A DNA stretch of 38,925 nucleotides from Heliobacteriaceae bacterium (GTDB taxonomy: Bacteria; Cyanobacteriota; Vampirovibrionia; Gastranaerophilales; Gastranaerophilaceae), in assembly GCA_031265495.1 (NCBI GenBank), contig JAISCP010000148.1:1-38925 (forward strand). The letters run 5' to 3'. The translations under genes and the position numbers were made by a program. The notes below the pieces were generated by a model, which saw only the letters and a program-made list of their open reading frames with translations, ran no database searches and was not told where the DNA came from. Below, piece after piece: positions 1-7,933 of the stretch (its first letter is position 1; each line of letters opens with the position of its first letter).

Positions 1-69
1 TGTAAACCGTTCAAACACCCAATTTTGCTGTTTTGTAACTTTTTTTAACAAAATGGGGTAAACCTTTTC

Positions 70-153
70 CTACACCGTTAAAGCCCCCCCCCCCCCCCCC
101 CCCGAGAGCGGTACTACACCTGCATTGCAGCCTTTTTTAAACATTTTATCCAT
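70..153 (-). CDS. Small ORF with poly-G tract (MDKMFKKGCNAGVVPLS-GGGGGG-ALTV*), possibly phase-variable; frame after the tract depends on tract length
   Basis: Read by hand on the minus strand: ATG at 153, G20 tract (C20 at 84-103 on +), stop at 70-72 in the given tract length; consensus sigma70-like promoter upstream; homologous to the ORF at 38773. Confidence 0.35.
   Translation of the reverse strand: MDKMFKKGCNAGVVPLSGGGGGGALTV
84..103. repeat. Homopolymer C20/G20 tract
   Basis: Direct reading. Confidence 0.9.
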
Positions 154-189
154 AAATCATACCCCCCGCTTTCGTAATCGACGAAAACC

Positions 190-218
190 ATTATACTGTT
201 TTAATAAAAACTTGTCAA
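190..218 (-). promoter_or_regulatory. Sigma70-type promoter, TTGACA-17 nt-TATAAT, reading toward the 70..153 ORF
   Basis: Minus strand TTGACA (218-213), 17-nt spacer, TATAAT (195-190); both hexamers match consensus. Confidence 0.7.
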
Positions 219-247
219 GCTGATGTTTTTATCATAAATTAAGTATT

Positions 248-1300
248 ATGTATTTCAGGACTATTAAGGATTTTGAGAAAAAAGACGGCAAATATATATG
301 GTTCAAGGGGAAAAAACTTTTAAATCTTTCATCCAACAACTATTTGGGGTTTGCGGATAACAGGACGATTACCGAACGCTTTTTGAACTCAGCCGGCACA
401 GACTATTCTTTCGGAAGCGCGTCCGCAAGACTCTTGACAGGCTCGCTGCCGGTCTACAAAGAATTGGAAAACCTGATAACGGATTTATTCAAAACCCAAT
501 CAACCCTTCTTTTTAACAGCGGATACCACGCAAATGTCGGGATTATGAGCGCAATAGCCGCAGACGTAATTTTCAGCGATAAACTTAACCATGCCAGCAT
601 AATTGACGGAATGCGGCTTTCAAAGGCAAAGTTTTTCCGCTTCAGACACAACGACACCGCCTCTCTTGAAAAACTTCTGAAAACCAAAGATTTTAAAAAC
701 GCTGTTATTGTGTCAGAAAGCGTATTCAGCATGGACGGCGATATTGCCGATTTAGCAAAACTCGTTGAGCTCAAAAAAAAATACAATTGTCTTCTGGTAA
801 TTGATGAAGCGCATGCTTTCGGGGTTTTCGGGCAGAAAGGACTCGGCATTGCGGAAAAACTCGGACTGATAAACGAAACAGATTTAATTATGGGAACATT
901 CGGCAAAGCAATCGGCTCAAGCGGAGCATTTGTTACCGGCAAAAAAGCGCTTATAGATTATCTGATAAACAAAGCGCGCCCGTTTATTTTTTCAACTGCA
1001 ATGCCGCCAGTAAATGCCGCGTTCTCAAAATGGATAATCGAAAATGAACTGCCCAAAACTCTTGAAAACCGGAAGAAAATGCTAGAACTTGGCGGAAAAC
1101 TCGGCAGCGAAAGCCATATTATACCCGTAATAGCCGGCGGCGAAACCGCAGCGCTGTGTGAAAAACTGTTTGACAACGGTTATCTGGCGCTGCCCATACA
1201 CCCGCCCACCGTACCTGAGGGAACTTCCAGAATGCGAATATCACTTACAACGGAAATTAACAAAAAAGATTTGGAGGCGCTGTGCAGTATTATTGGCTGA
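248..1300 (+). CDS. bioF: 8-amino-7-oxononanoate synthase (BioF-like, PLP-dependent)
   Basis: SSNNYLGFADN, NSGYHAN, VIDEAHAFGVFG, MGTFGKAIGSSGAF motifs; followed by bioG and bioC. Confidence 0.9.
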   Translation: MYFRTIKDFEKKDGKYIWFKGKKLLNLSSNNYLGFADNRTITERFLNSAGTDYSFGSASARLLTGSLPVYKELENLITDLFKTQSTLLFNSGYHANVGIMSAIAADVIFSDKLNHASIIDGMRLSKAKFFRFRHNDTASLEKLLKTKDFKNAVIVSESVFSMDGDIADLAKLVELKKKYNCLLVIDEAHAFGVFGQKGLGIAEKLGLINETDLIMGTFGKAIGSSGAFVTGKKALIDYLINKARPFIFSTAMPPVNAAFSKWIIENELPKTLENRKKMLELGGKLGSESHIIPVIAGGETAALCEKLFDNGYLALPIHPPTVPEGTSRMRISLTTEINKKDLEALCSIIG

Positions 1301-1974
1301 ATAAACAGGCAAACAAAAAGTTAATACTCTTTTTTGCAGGCTGGGGTTTTGACGAAAATCCTTTCAAATTCCTTGACTGCGGGGAATACGATGTTTTGAT
1401 GTTCTATGACTACCAAAACATTGAAAGCAGGTTACCGGACGAATTATCCGGGTACAAAGAAATTAACTTAATTGCATGGTCTATGGGGGTCTTTGCAGCG
1501 TATCTGCTGTTCAGCCGGTCTGAAATTAAATTAAACAAAAAAATTGCCGTAAACGGTACTGTGTATCCGGTTCACGATGAATTTGGAATTCCGGTCAAAA
1601 TATTTGAGCTTACACGCAAGCACGCAGCAGCCGGTTTGCGGGAAAAATTCTATAAAAATGTTTTTGAAGAAGATTTCGAGCGTTACATGCAAAACCCCGT
1701 CAAACGCACCATAGAAAACCGCACTGCCGAACTTGAAAGTCTGTATGAATTAATCAAACAGCAGCCCCGCCCGGAAAGAGCATTCTACGACAGAGCAGTA
1801 ACAGGCGTAAACGATAAGATTATCCCCGCAAAAAACCAGCTTGCATTTTGGCAGCTTCCGACCGTAACCCTTGAAGCAGGACATTTTCCGTTTTATAATT
1901 ACAAGAGCTGGAGCGAAATTTTGGCACACCATAACCTATACAATCCTGAACGACCGGATTGCTTCAGGTTCTGA
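1282..1974 (+). CDS. bioG: Pimeloyl-ACP methyl ester esterase BioG-like (DUF452)
   Basis: LILFFAGWGFDENPF and NLIAWSMGVFAA motifs; GTG start overlapping the bioF end; bio context. Confidence 0.8.
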   Translation: MQYYWLNKQANKKLILFFAGWGFDENPFKFLDCGEYDVLMFYDYQNIESRLPDELSGYKEINLIAWSMGVFAAYLLFSRSEIKLNKKIAVNGTVYPVHDEFGIPVKIFELTRKHAAAGLREKFYKNVFEEDFERYMQNPVKRTIENRTAELESLYELIKQQPRPERAFYDRAVTGVNDKIIPAKNQLAFWQLPTVTLEAGHFPFYNYKSWSEILAHHNLYNPERPDCFRF

Positions 1975-2160
1975 CTACAAAAATATTCAATACCTTTAAG
2001 CTTTACTTCCCCGTATATAAGGCAGATTCTGAAACAAGTTCAGAATGACATAAAAAAGGCGGCAAAAGGTAAAACCGACTTGAAAGGGCATAAAAACAAT
2101 AAAACCCTCACCCGCCCTGCGGGCACCCTCTCCCAGAGGGAGAGGGAAGAGATAAAAAAC

Positions 2161-2298
2161 CGTTAAGCGCGTTCAACAAAACAAGCAGAGGAGTTGCGGG
2201 ACAACTGTCGGAAGCCGGATAAAGGCAAAGTGTATAAAACAAAACTAAAATCTTTAAAAGGCGCCAATAGGTAAAACTAACTTGAAAGGGCATAAAAA
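2161..2298 (+). repeat. 138-bp dispersed element, copy 1
   Basis: Ungapped alignment by eye to 16633-16770 (+) and 35115-35252 (-). Confidence 0.85.
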
Positions 2299-2396
2299 GC
2301 AAAACAGGCAGGTAACAACAAACAAAAGCCGGCAATGGGTAAAGCTGATAAGTAATGAAATAATCCCTGACAAAGGCGGCAAAAGGTAAAATTGAC

Positions 2397-3095
2397 TTGA
2401 AACGAATAAAAAGACAGTTTGAGAAAAGCATGGATAAATATGATGAAAATGCAGTTGTCCAGCGGATTATGGCGGAAAAACTCGTACGAGAACTGCTGAA
2501 AATCCGCGCTGAATTTGACACCGTTCTTGAAACAGGAGCCGGAACAGGAGTTTTAACAAAAGAATTAACCGGAAAAATTCAATACAAAAACTACTGCGCA
2601 AACGATTTATCCGAAAAATCAAAAAAGTATCTGGATAAAATTTTAAATAAATATACATTTATTGCGGGAAATGCGCTAAAAATTAACAAAAAAGCGGATT
2701 TAATCATTTCAAACGCAATGTTTCAGTGGCTCAAAGATTTCGGCTGTTTTTACAACATGCTTGAGCCCGGCGGAATTCTGGCGTTTACAAGCTTTACAAC
2801 AGGGAACTTCCGGGAAATCAAGGAGTTGACGGGGCTTTCGCTGGAATACAAATCCATGAATGAGATTAAGCAAGAGTTAAAAGATTACGAAATCCTGTAC
2901 ACGAAGGAATTTGAACATAAGATGAGCTTTCAAAACCCGCTTGAACTTCTTGCCCACATGAAGCACACCGGAGTAAATTCGCTTGCGCACTGGACTTTTG
3001 CGCAGGTAAAAGATTTCTGCGAAAAATATAAACGTAAATACCCTGAAATTACTTTAACCTACACGCCCGTTATTGTTATTGCACGAAAAAATTGA
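2397..3095 (+). CDS. bioC: Malonyl-ACP O-methyltransferase BioC-like
   Basis: N-terminus LKRIKRQFEKSMDKYDENAVVQ, SAM motif VLETGAGTGVLT; TTG start; bio context. Confidence 0.8.
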   Translation: MKRIKRQFEKSMDKYDENAVVQRIMAEKLVRELLKIRAEFDTVLETGAGTGVLTKELTGKIQYKNYCANDLSEKSKKYLDKILNKYTFIAGNALKINKKADLIISNAMFQWLKDFGCFYNMLEPGGILAFTSFTTGNFREIKELTGLSLEYKSMNEIKQELKDYEILYTKEFEHKMSFQNPLELLAHMKHTGVNSLAHWTFAQVKDFCEKYKRKYPEITLTYTPVIVIARKN

Positions 3096-3141
3096 CAGCC
3101 GCAAGACGTACGCTAAAAACGCGTCATGCCGAACTTGCTTA

Positions 3142-3365
3142 CTCTCTCCCTGCGGGAGAGAGAACAAACACTTAGCGAAACCACAGGTTGAGCTTAGTGT
3201 TTGGAGTGAGGGGGCAGGCTGCACGACAAACACGGCAAGCTATTCCGTAGCGGTGTCAATTACATGTGTTCTATCCAAGATTTATTCTGTTTTGCGCCCC
3301 CTCACCTGAATTTCTAAACTCACACGTTCGTTAAGAAATTCTTCCTCTCCCGTATGGAGAGGCTT
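3142..3365. repeat. About 224-bp palindrome-rich dispersed repeat, copy 1
   Basis: Matches 29198-29432 over most of its length; internal inverted repeats AAACACTTAGC/GCTTAGTGTTT and GTGAGGGGGC/GCCCCCTCAC. Confidence 0.8.
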
Positions 3366-3406
3366 TGCCGTATCAATGAAAAGCTAACAACGCCTTCAAG
3401 GAATAG

Positions 3407-3634
3407 TCAAGAAAAATTGTAATAGGGCTTTGTGCGTACAAATTTCAATTCATAACCCAATATATCGCCTATTAATTTAGCTTCTTCGTACTTAAGAGTA
3501 CTCCGCATTAGTTTTTGAGAGATATTAGAACGCGAATAGTGTTTGCCGGTTACTTTTGACATTTCAAGCGCAAGCCATGTAATTGACACTTCATTTTCAT
3601 TTAACAGCGCTTTTATATCTTTTCTTACACTCAT
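3407..3634 (-). CDS. Small HTH DNA-binding protein (putative regulator)
   Basis: SITWLALEMSKVTGKHYSRSNISQKLMRSTLKYEEAKLIGDILGYEL resembles an HTH domain; adjacent perfect inverted repeat. Confidence 0.55.
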   Translation of the reverse strand: MSVRKDIKALLNENEVSITWLALEMSKVTGKHYSRSNISQKLMRSTLKYEEAKLIGDILGYELKFVRTKPYYNFS

Positions 3635-3654
3635 CCTGCTTCTCCGTAATTATA

Positions 3655-3683
3655 TTGACATATATGTTCCTATTTAGTAAAAT
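3655..3683 (+). promoter_or_regulatory. Putative promoter TTGACA-17-TAAAAT for the 3759 prepilin-like gene
   Basis: TTGACA 3655-3660, TAAAAT 3678-3683. Confidence 0.55.
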
Positions 3684-3721
3684 ATGTTATTATAAAGGAA
3701 CAGAGGTTACTAAATAGGAAC
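3666..3721. promoter_or_regulatory. Perfect 15-bp inverted repeat GTTCCTATTTAGTAA...TTACTAAATAGGAAC in a divergent intergenic region (operator candidate)
   Basis: Arms 3666-3680 and 3707-3721, 26-nt spacer. Confidence 0.7.
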
Positions 3722-3758
3722 GAATAATTTAACAATATTAACTATTAGGAGAAAAAGT

Positions 3759-4445
3759 ATGAAAAAGAGGGATTTAGGATTTACACTTGCAGAGGTGCTG
3801 ATAACACTGGGGATTATCGGTGTTGTGGCGTCGCTGACCATGCCCGCTCTTATTTCTAACTACAAAAAACAGCACACAATTACGGGGTTAAAACGTGAAT
3901 ATGCGGTTTTGGCACAAATGGTTAAGCTTTCGCAGGCAGATAACGGCAACTTTGACGAATGGGATTGGAGTTTGAATTTAGCTGATTTTGTAAACGCCTA
4001 TCTGGCTCCGTACCTGCAATTAATCAGGAACTGCGGCATAACAGATAATACCTGCTGGCTGCCGGATAGTAAAATATACGATACAAACGGCAATGCTAAG
4101 TATGATACGACATCTGCAAATTATTACACAGGAGTGCTAAACAACGGTACTTATGTTGCGTTTGAGAAGCAAGACAATAATCACCTGCACTTTTACATTG
4201 ATATTAACGGAGCCAAACGGCCGAATAAGCTCGGAGTAGACAGTTTTCTTTTCACATTTACAAGAGCTCCGTTTCTTGAAACGGGTGTACATAATATTAG
4301 TCATTCAGGATTACATTTTTATGCACAGGGGATGCCAACAGCAAACCACGTTTCAAATTGCAAAAAGGCAAGTACAGGCACTCATTGCGGAGCATTATAT
4401 GTACAGAGCGGCTGGCAAATCCCCGATAGTGTGGATATATTTTAG
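3759..4445 (+). CDS. Prepilin-like protein with type III-like/IV N-terminal methylation motif (GFTLAEVLITLGIIGVVASLTMPAL)
   Basis: Clear prepilin N-terminus; RBS AGGAG. Confidence 0.8.
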   Translation: MKKRDLGFTLAEVLITLGIIGVVASLTMPALISNYKKQHTITGLKREYAVLAQMVKLSQADNGNFDEWDWSLNLADFVNAYLAPYLQLIRNCGITDNTCWLPDSKIYDTNGNAKYDTTSANYYTGVLNNGTYVAFEKQDNNHLHFYIDINGAKRPNKLGVDSFLFTFTRAPFLETGVHNISHSGLHFYAQGMPTANHVSNCKKASTGTHCGALYVQSGWQIPDSVDIF

Positions 4446-4560
4446 TTTTTAGTGCACAATAAATGAATAGGAAAGAGAGTTGAAAGGTTTATCCTCCCTT
4501 TGAGGAGAGTGTTGATTTTCTATTGCTTTGTCCTCGCAATGACACTTATTCTCTAATGGA

Positions 4561-5880
4561 TTATACAACAACCCCGAACAGGTCGTAGGCGTCAACGGTT
4601 TCTATCAGAACTTCCTCAATATCACCCGGTACAACCGGCTTTTCGGTACGGGCGTAAACCATGCCGTCGATTTCGGGCGCGTCATACTGTGAACGCAAAA
4701 TAACGCCATCGTCAGTGAAACCCTCCACTATGCACGGAAGGGTTTTGCCGATGTAAGTTTCGTTGATTTCGCGCGAAATCCCCTGCTGTAACGCCATAAG
4801 CTTATTGCGGCGCTGCTTTTTGGCTTTCGCGCTAATCTGCGGTTTCAAGCCGTAAGAATACGTATTCTTTTCCCGTGAATATTCAAATACACCCATTTTT
4901 TCAAATCGCATGCGTTTAACAAATTCATATAAATCATTAAACTGTTCCTCTGTTTCGCCGGGATAACCCGTAATAAAAGCTGTTCTCACGGCAGCGCCGG
5001 GAATTTTCGCACGAATTTTCTTTATCAGCGCGCTGTAATCAAAAACCGGACGGCGCATAGCATGCAGAATTTCCGGATTGGAATGCTGGAGCGGCAAATC
5101 AATATATTTAACAACTTTATCCAGCCGGGCAATCGTATCCAGCAGTTCGTCCGTCAGGTTTGACGGGTAAGCGTACATTACTCTAATCCATGACAAATCT
5201 TCAATTTTGTTTAATTCCTCCAACAGCTCAGGCAAAGCCAATTCCCCGTACAAATCCTGCCCGTAGCTTGTCGTATCCTGCGCTATAAGAACGATTTCCG
5301 CAACCCCTTTTTGCGCAAGCGATTTTGCTTCGGCAATTATGTTTTCAACCGGGCGGGAATGGTATTTGCCGCGCAGCTGCGGGATTATGCAGTAGCCGCA
5401 CCGGTAATTGCATCCGTCTGCTATTTTTATGTAAGAGCTTGCACCCACAGTAATCTGCCGGCGCGCAACCGCTTCAGGGTAAATATAGTCGGGGTTTTCA
5501 GACACATGAGAAGTATATTGCGCTTCACCGGCAATCTTTTCCACAATGCCGGCTATCTCCCGCAAATCGGAAGTTCCGGCCATGCCTGCAATCTCGGGAA
5601 TAGCTTCTTTTAATTCGTCTTTGTATTTCTGGGGAAGGCAGCCCGTTACAATAACCTTCTTCCCGCTGTTGACCGCGCCCAGAATACTGCGCACAGACTC
5701 CTTTTCAGCATCATGAATAAAAGAACATGTATTAACCACAACAATATCCGCGCCGCTGTCGTCCATTGTAATTTCATGTCCTTTTTCCGCCAGAAGCCCC
5801 AGCATAAGTTCAGCGTCAACCAGATTTTTAGCACATCCGTGATTTAATAACGCTATCTTCATTTCCCGTTTATCTTGCAC
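4561..5880 (-). CDS. rimO: Ribosomal protein S12 methylthiotransferase
   Basis: LNHGCAKNLVDAELMLG, radical SAM ADGCNYRCGYCIIPQLRG, TRAM-like C-terminus. Confidence 0.93.
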   Translation of the reverse strand: MQDKREMKIALLNHGCAKNLVDAELMLGLLAEKGHEITMDDSGADIVVVNTCSFIHDAEKESVRSILGAVNSGKKVIVTGCLPQKYKDELKEAIPEIAGMAGTSDLREIAGIVEKIAGEAQYTSHVSENPDYIYPEAVARRQITVGASSYIKIADGCNYRCGYCIIPQLRGKYHSRPVENIIAEAKSLAQKGVAEIVLIAQDTTSYGQDLYGELALPELLEELNKIEDLSWIRVMYAYPSNLTDELLDTIARLDKVVKYIDLPLQHSNPEILHAMRRPVFDYSALIKKIRAKIPGAAVRTAFITGYPGETEEQFNDLYEFVKRMRFEKMGVFEYSREKNTYSYGLKPQISAKAKKQRRNKLMALQQGISREINETYIGKTLPCIVEGFTDDGVILRSQYDAPEIDGMVYARTEKPVVPGDIEEVLIETVDAYDLFGVVV

Positions 5881-6680
5881 TGCAAGCCTTTTTTAACTAT
5901 AAAATTAATCCATTCCTGAGGAAGTTTAGACAGAATTTCAGCAAATTTTGCGTCCGCGCCTATTGTGTAAGAGGGCTTCGGGTTCTCGCACGCATCAATT
6001 TTCAAAATCAAATCAGCAACTTTCCGTACATCCAGACCGCCTGTCCGGTTTTTGCGGGCGTTTGCCAGCATATACTCCATAGCCGCGCTGTAACCGTCTT
6101 TTGCTTTTTCAATCGACTTTTTATTCAAATCAATTGATTTTTCCCACAGTGCAGTGGCTGTTACTCCGGGTTTTACGGAAACAACCTTAATCCCTTTTTC
6201 GATATACAATGAGTTAAACAAAATATCCAGCGCGCGTTTTGAGGCGCAATACGGCGCAACAAACGGAAATATTCCAAAACTCGACATAGAGCTTATATTG
6301 ATAATTTTGCCTTCCAGCGCCGGCAGAAGCCTCTGTGTGAAATCCAGATGTGAAAATGTATTTACCTCAAACTGCTTTCTTACATCATCCACATCAATAT
6401 TTTCAACAGCGCCGGCAGCAACGCAGCCCGCAGCATTAATTATTGTGTCAATTTTACCGGACTCCGGCAGTTTAGACTTAATATAAGCCGCAGCCTGACG
6501 CACGGAAGATTTTTTAGACATATCAATGTAAAACGGAATAACATTTGGGGAGATTTTTTTCAGACTGACAACAAAGTCTTCATTTCTGTAACCCGCAAAA
6601 ACAATGTTATCATCGGCAAACGCTTTAACTAAAGCGTTTCCTATTCCTGATGTCGTTCCTGTTATCACGTAAGTTTTCAT
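5859..6680 (-). CDS. Short-chain dehydrogenase/reductase
   Basis: TGTTSGIG nucleotide motif, NAAG, YCASK catalytic motif. Confidence 0.88.
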   Translation of the reverse strand: MKTYVITGTTSGIGNALVKAFADDNIVFAGYRNEDFVVSLKKISPNVIPFYIDMSKKSSVRQAAAYIKSKLPESGKIDTIINAAGCVAAGAVENIDVDDVRKQFEVNTFSHLDFTQRLLPALEGKIINISSMSSFGIFPFVAPYCASKRALDILFNSLYIEKGIKVVSVKPGVTATALWEKSIDLNKKSIEKAKDGYSAAMEYMLANARKNRTGGLDVRKVADLILKIDACENPKPSYTIGADAKFAEILSKLPQEWINFIVKKGLQCKINGK

Positions 6681-6692
6681 TTTTGCCTCTCT

Positions 6693-7925
6693 CTAATCTG
6701 TAATATAAGACTGGAACAATGGCAGATACAATGCTGACGCCAGAACTAATACGATACCTCCGATTACGATTAACATCAGAGGTTCAATCATTTTGGTAAT
6801 GGCATCTACAATGTTATCAAGCTTTTTATCAATATAAGCCACTGCCTGCAAAAGCATTTCACCCAAACGTCCTGACTGCTCTCCGGTAGCAATCATGAAC
6901 AAAATCATTCTGGGGATTACATGAGTGGCCCGCAGCGCAACCGACAGGTGCTGTCCCTGCTGAACCTTCAATGCAGCGCCTTCTATGCTTGTTTTTAAAA
7001 CATAATTTGTAAGCGTCATATTCGATAAATACAAGCACTCAATAATGGGAACACCCGCGTCATACGCAACCTGCAGCACCGCTATGAAATTTGAAAAATT
7101 TGAAAACTGAACCATATCGCGCATAAGAGGAATTCTTAAAGAAAGTGCATCAATCATTCTCTTTGAAGGTCCCCAGTTGAACAGAAATATTGCGGAACCG
7201 ACTATGGAAAACAGTATTACCGGCGCCATAAACCAGTAAGTTTTCAGGAAAACCCCCGCATCCATCAAGACTTGCGTAATCCAAGGCAGTTGTTTTCCCA
7301 TATTATCAAACATATCCTTGAAAGTAGGGAATACAAACATTAACATAACAAGCACTATTACAATAGCAAGAAGTATTACGAACGCCGGATACATGAGCGC
7401 TCCGATAACTTTACCCTTAATTGCGGCTTCTTTCTGCTGAAGCTCCATCAAACGTTCGAGAGTTTTTTCCAGTTCGCCGGAATCCTCACCCGCTCTGCAC
7501 AAGCCTATATAAATCTGGCCAAATTGCTGCGGATATTTCGCAATCGTATCGGAAAAAGTTGAACCGGCTACAATCTGTCTTCTGAGTTCTTTTGCCACTT
7601 TTCTGACTCTCGGTCTCGCCGCATCGTTTTCTATAAACATCAGAGACTCAATAATCGGAATTCCCGACTGCGCAAGAATTTGCATTGTTGATGTAAAATC
7701 CATACGTTCATCAAGAGTAAGCTTATCAATACGTCTGGCTTTCGTGTTTACAACCGCCGGAGTTTTATCCTCTATGGCGCTGGCTATATCCTCAAGAACT
7801 TTTGTCGGGACAAAACCCATATTGCGAATATTCTCGCGCGCTTCCCGAAGACTTGCCGCTTCTATTTTGCCCTTAATTATATCCTTGTTGTCTTTTAAAG
7901 CTGTATAATTGTAAATCGCCATCAA
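6693..7925 (-). CDS. Type II secretion/type IV pilus inner-membrane protein F (GspF/PilC-like)
   Basis: Two GspF-type domains; AGEDSGELEKTL and ATGEQSGRLGEML. Confidence 0.9.
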   Translation of the reverse strand: MMAIYNYTALKDNKDIIKGKIEAASLREARENIRNMGFVPTKVLEDIASAIEDKTPAVVNTKARRIDKLTLDERMDFTSTMQILAQSGIPIIESLMFIENDAARPRVRKVAKELRRQIVAGSTFSDTIAKYPQQFGQIYIGLCRAGEDSGELEKTLERLMELQQKEAAIKGKVIGALMYPAFVILLAIVIVLVMLMFVFPTFKDMFDNMGKQLPWITQVLMDAGVFLKTYWFMAPVILFSIVGSAIFLFNWGPSKRMIDALSLRIPLMRDMVQFSNFSNFIAVLQVAYDAGVPIIECLYLSNMTLTNYVLKTSIEGAALKVQQGQHLSVALRATHVIPRMILFMIATGEQSGRLGEMLLQAVAYIDKKLDNIVDAITKMIEPLMLIVIGGIVLVLASALYLPLFQSYITD

Positions 7926-7933
7926 TAACTTCC

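Noticed and set aside
84-103. Poly-G as pure two-colour Illumina dark-cycle artefact.
   Set aside because: Not fully excluded, but the sequence continues past both tracts with homologous flanks, which favours real loci; exact tract lengths remain uncertain.
2108-2521. Antisense ORFs over the 138-bp repeat share a conserved peptide (PFQ[VA][SN]FT..RL...YPAS.SC....LLVLLN) at 2521-2108, 16765-16487 and 35084-35281.
   Set aside because: Comparing copies 1 and 3 by hand, substitutions fall at codon positions 3/2/1 about 9/7/6, with no strong wobble bias. The open frame is better explained by an indel-free structured repeat.
3073-3309. Small ORF downstream of bioC.
   Set aside because: Lies in the palindromic dispersed repeat, no coding evidence.
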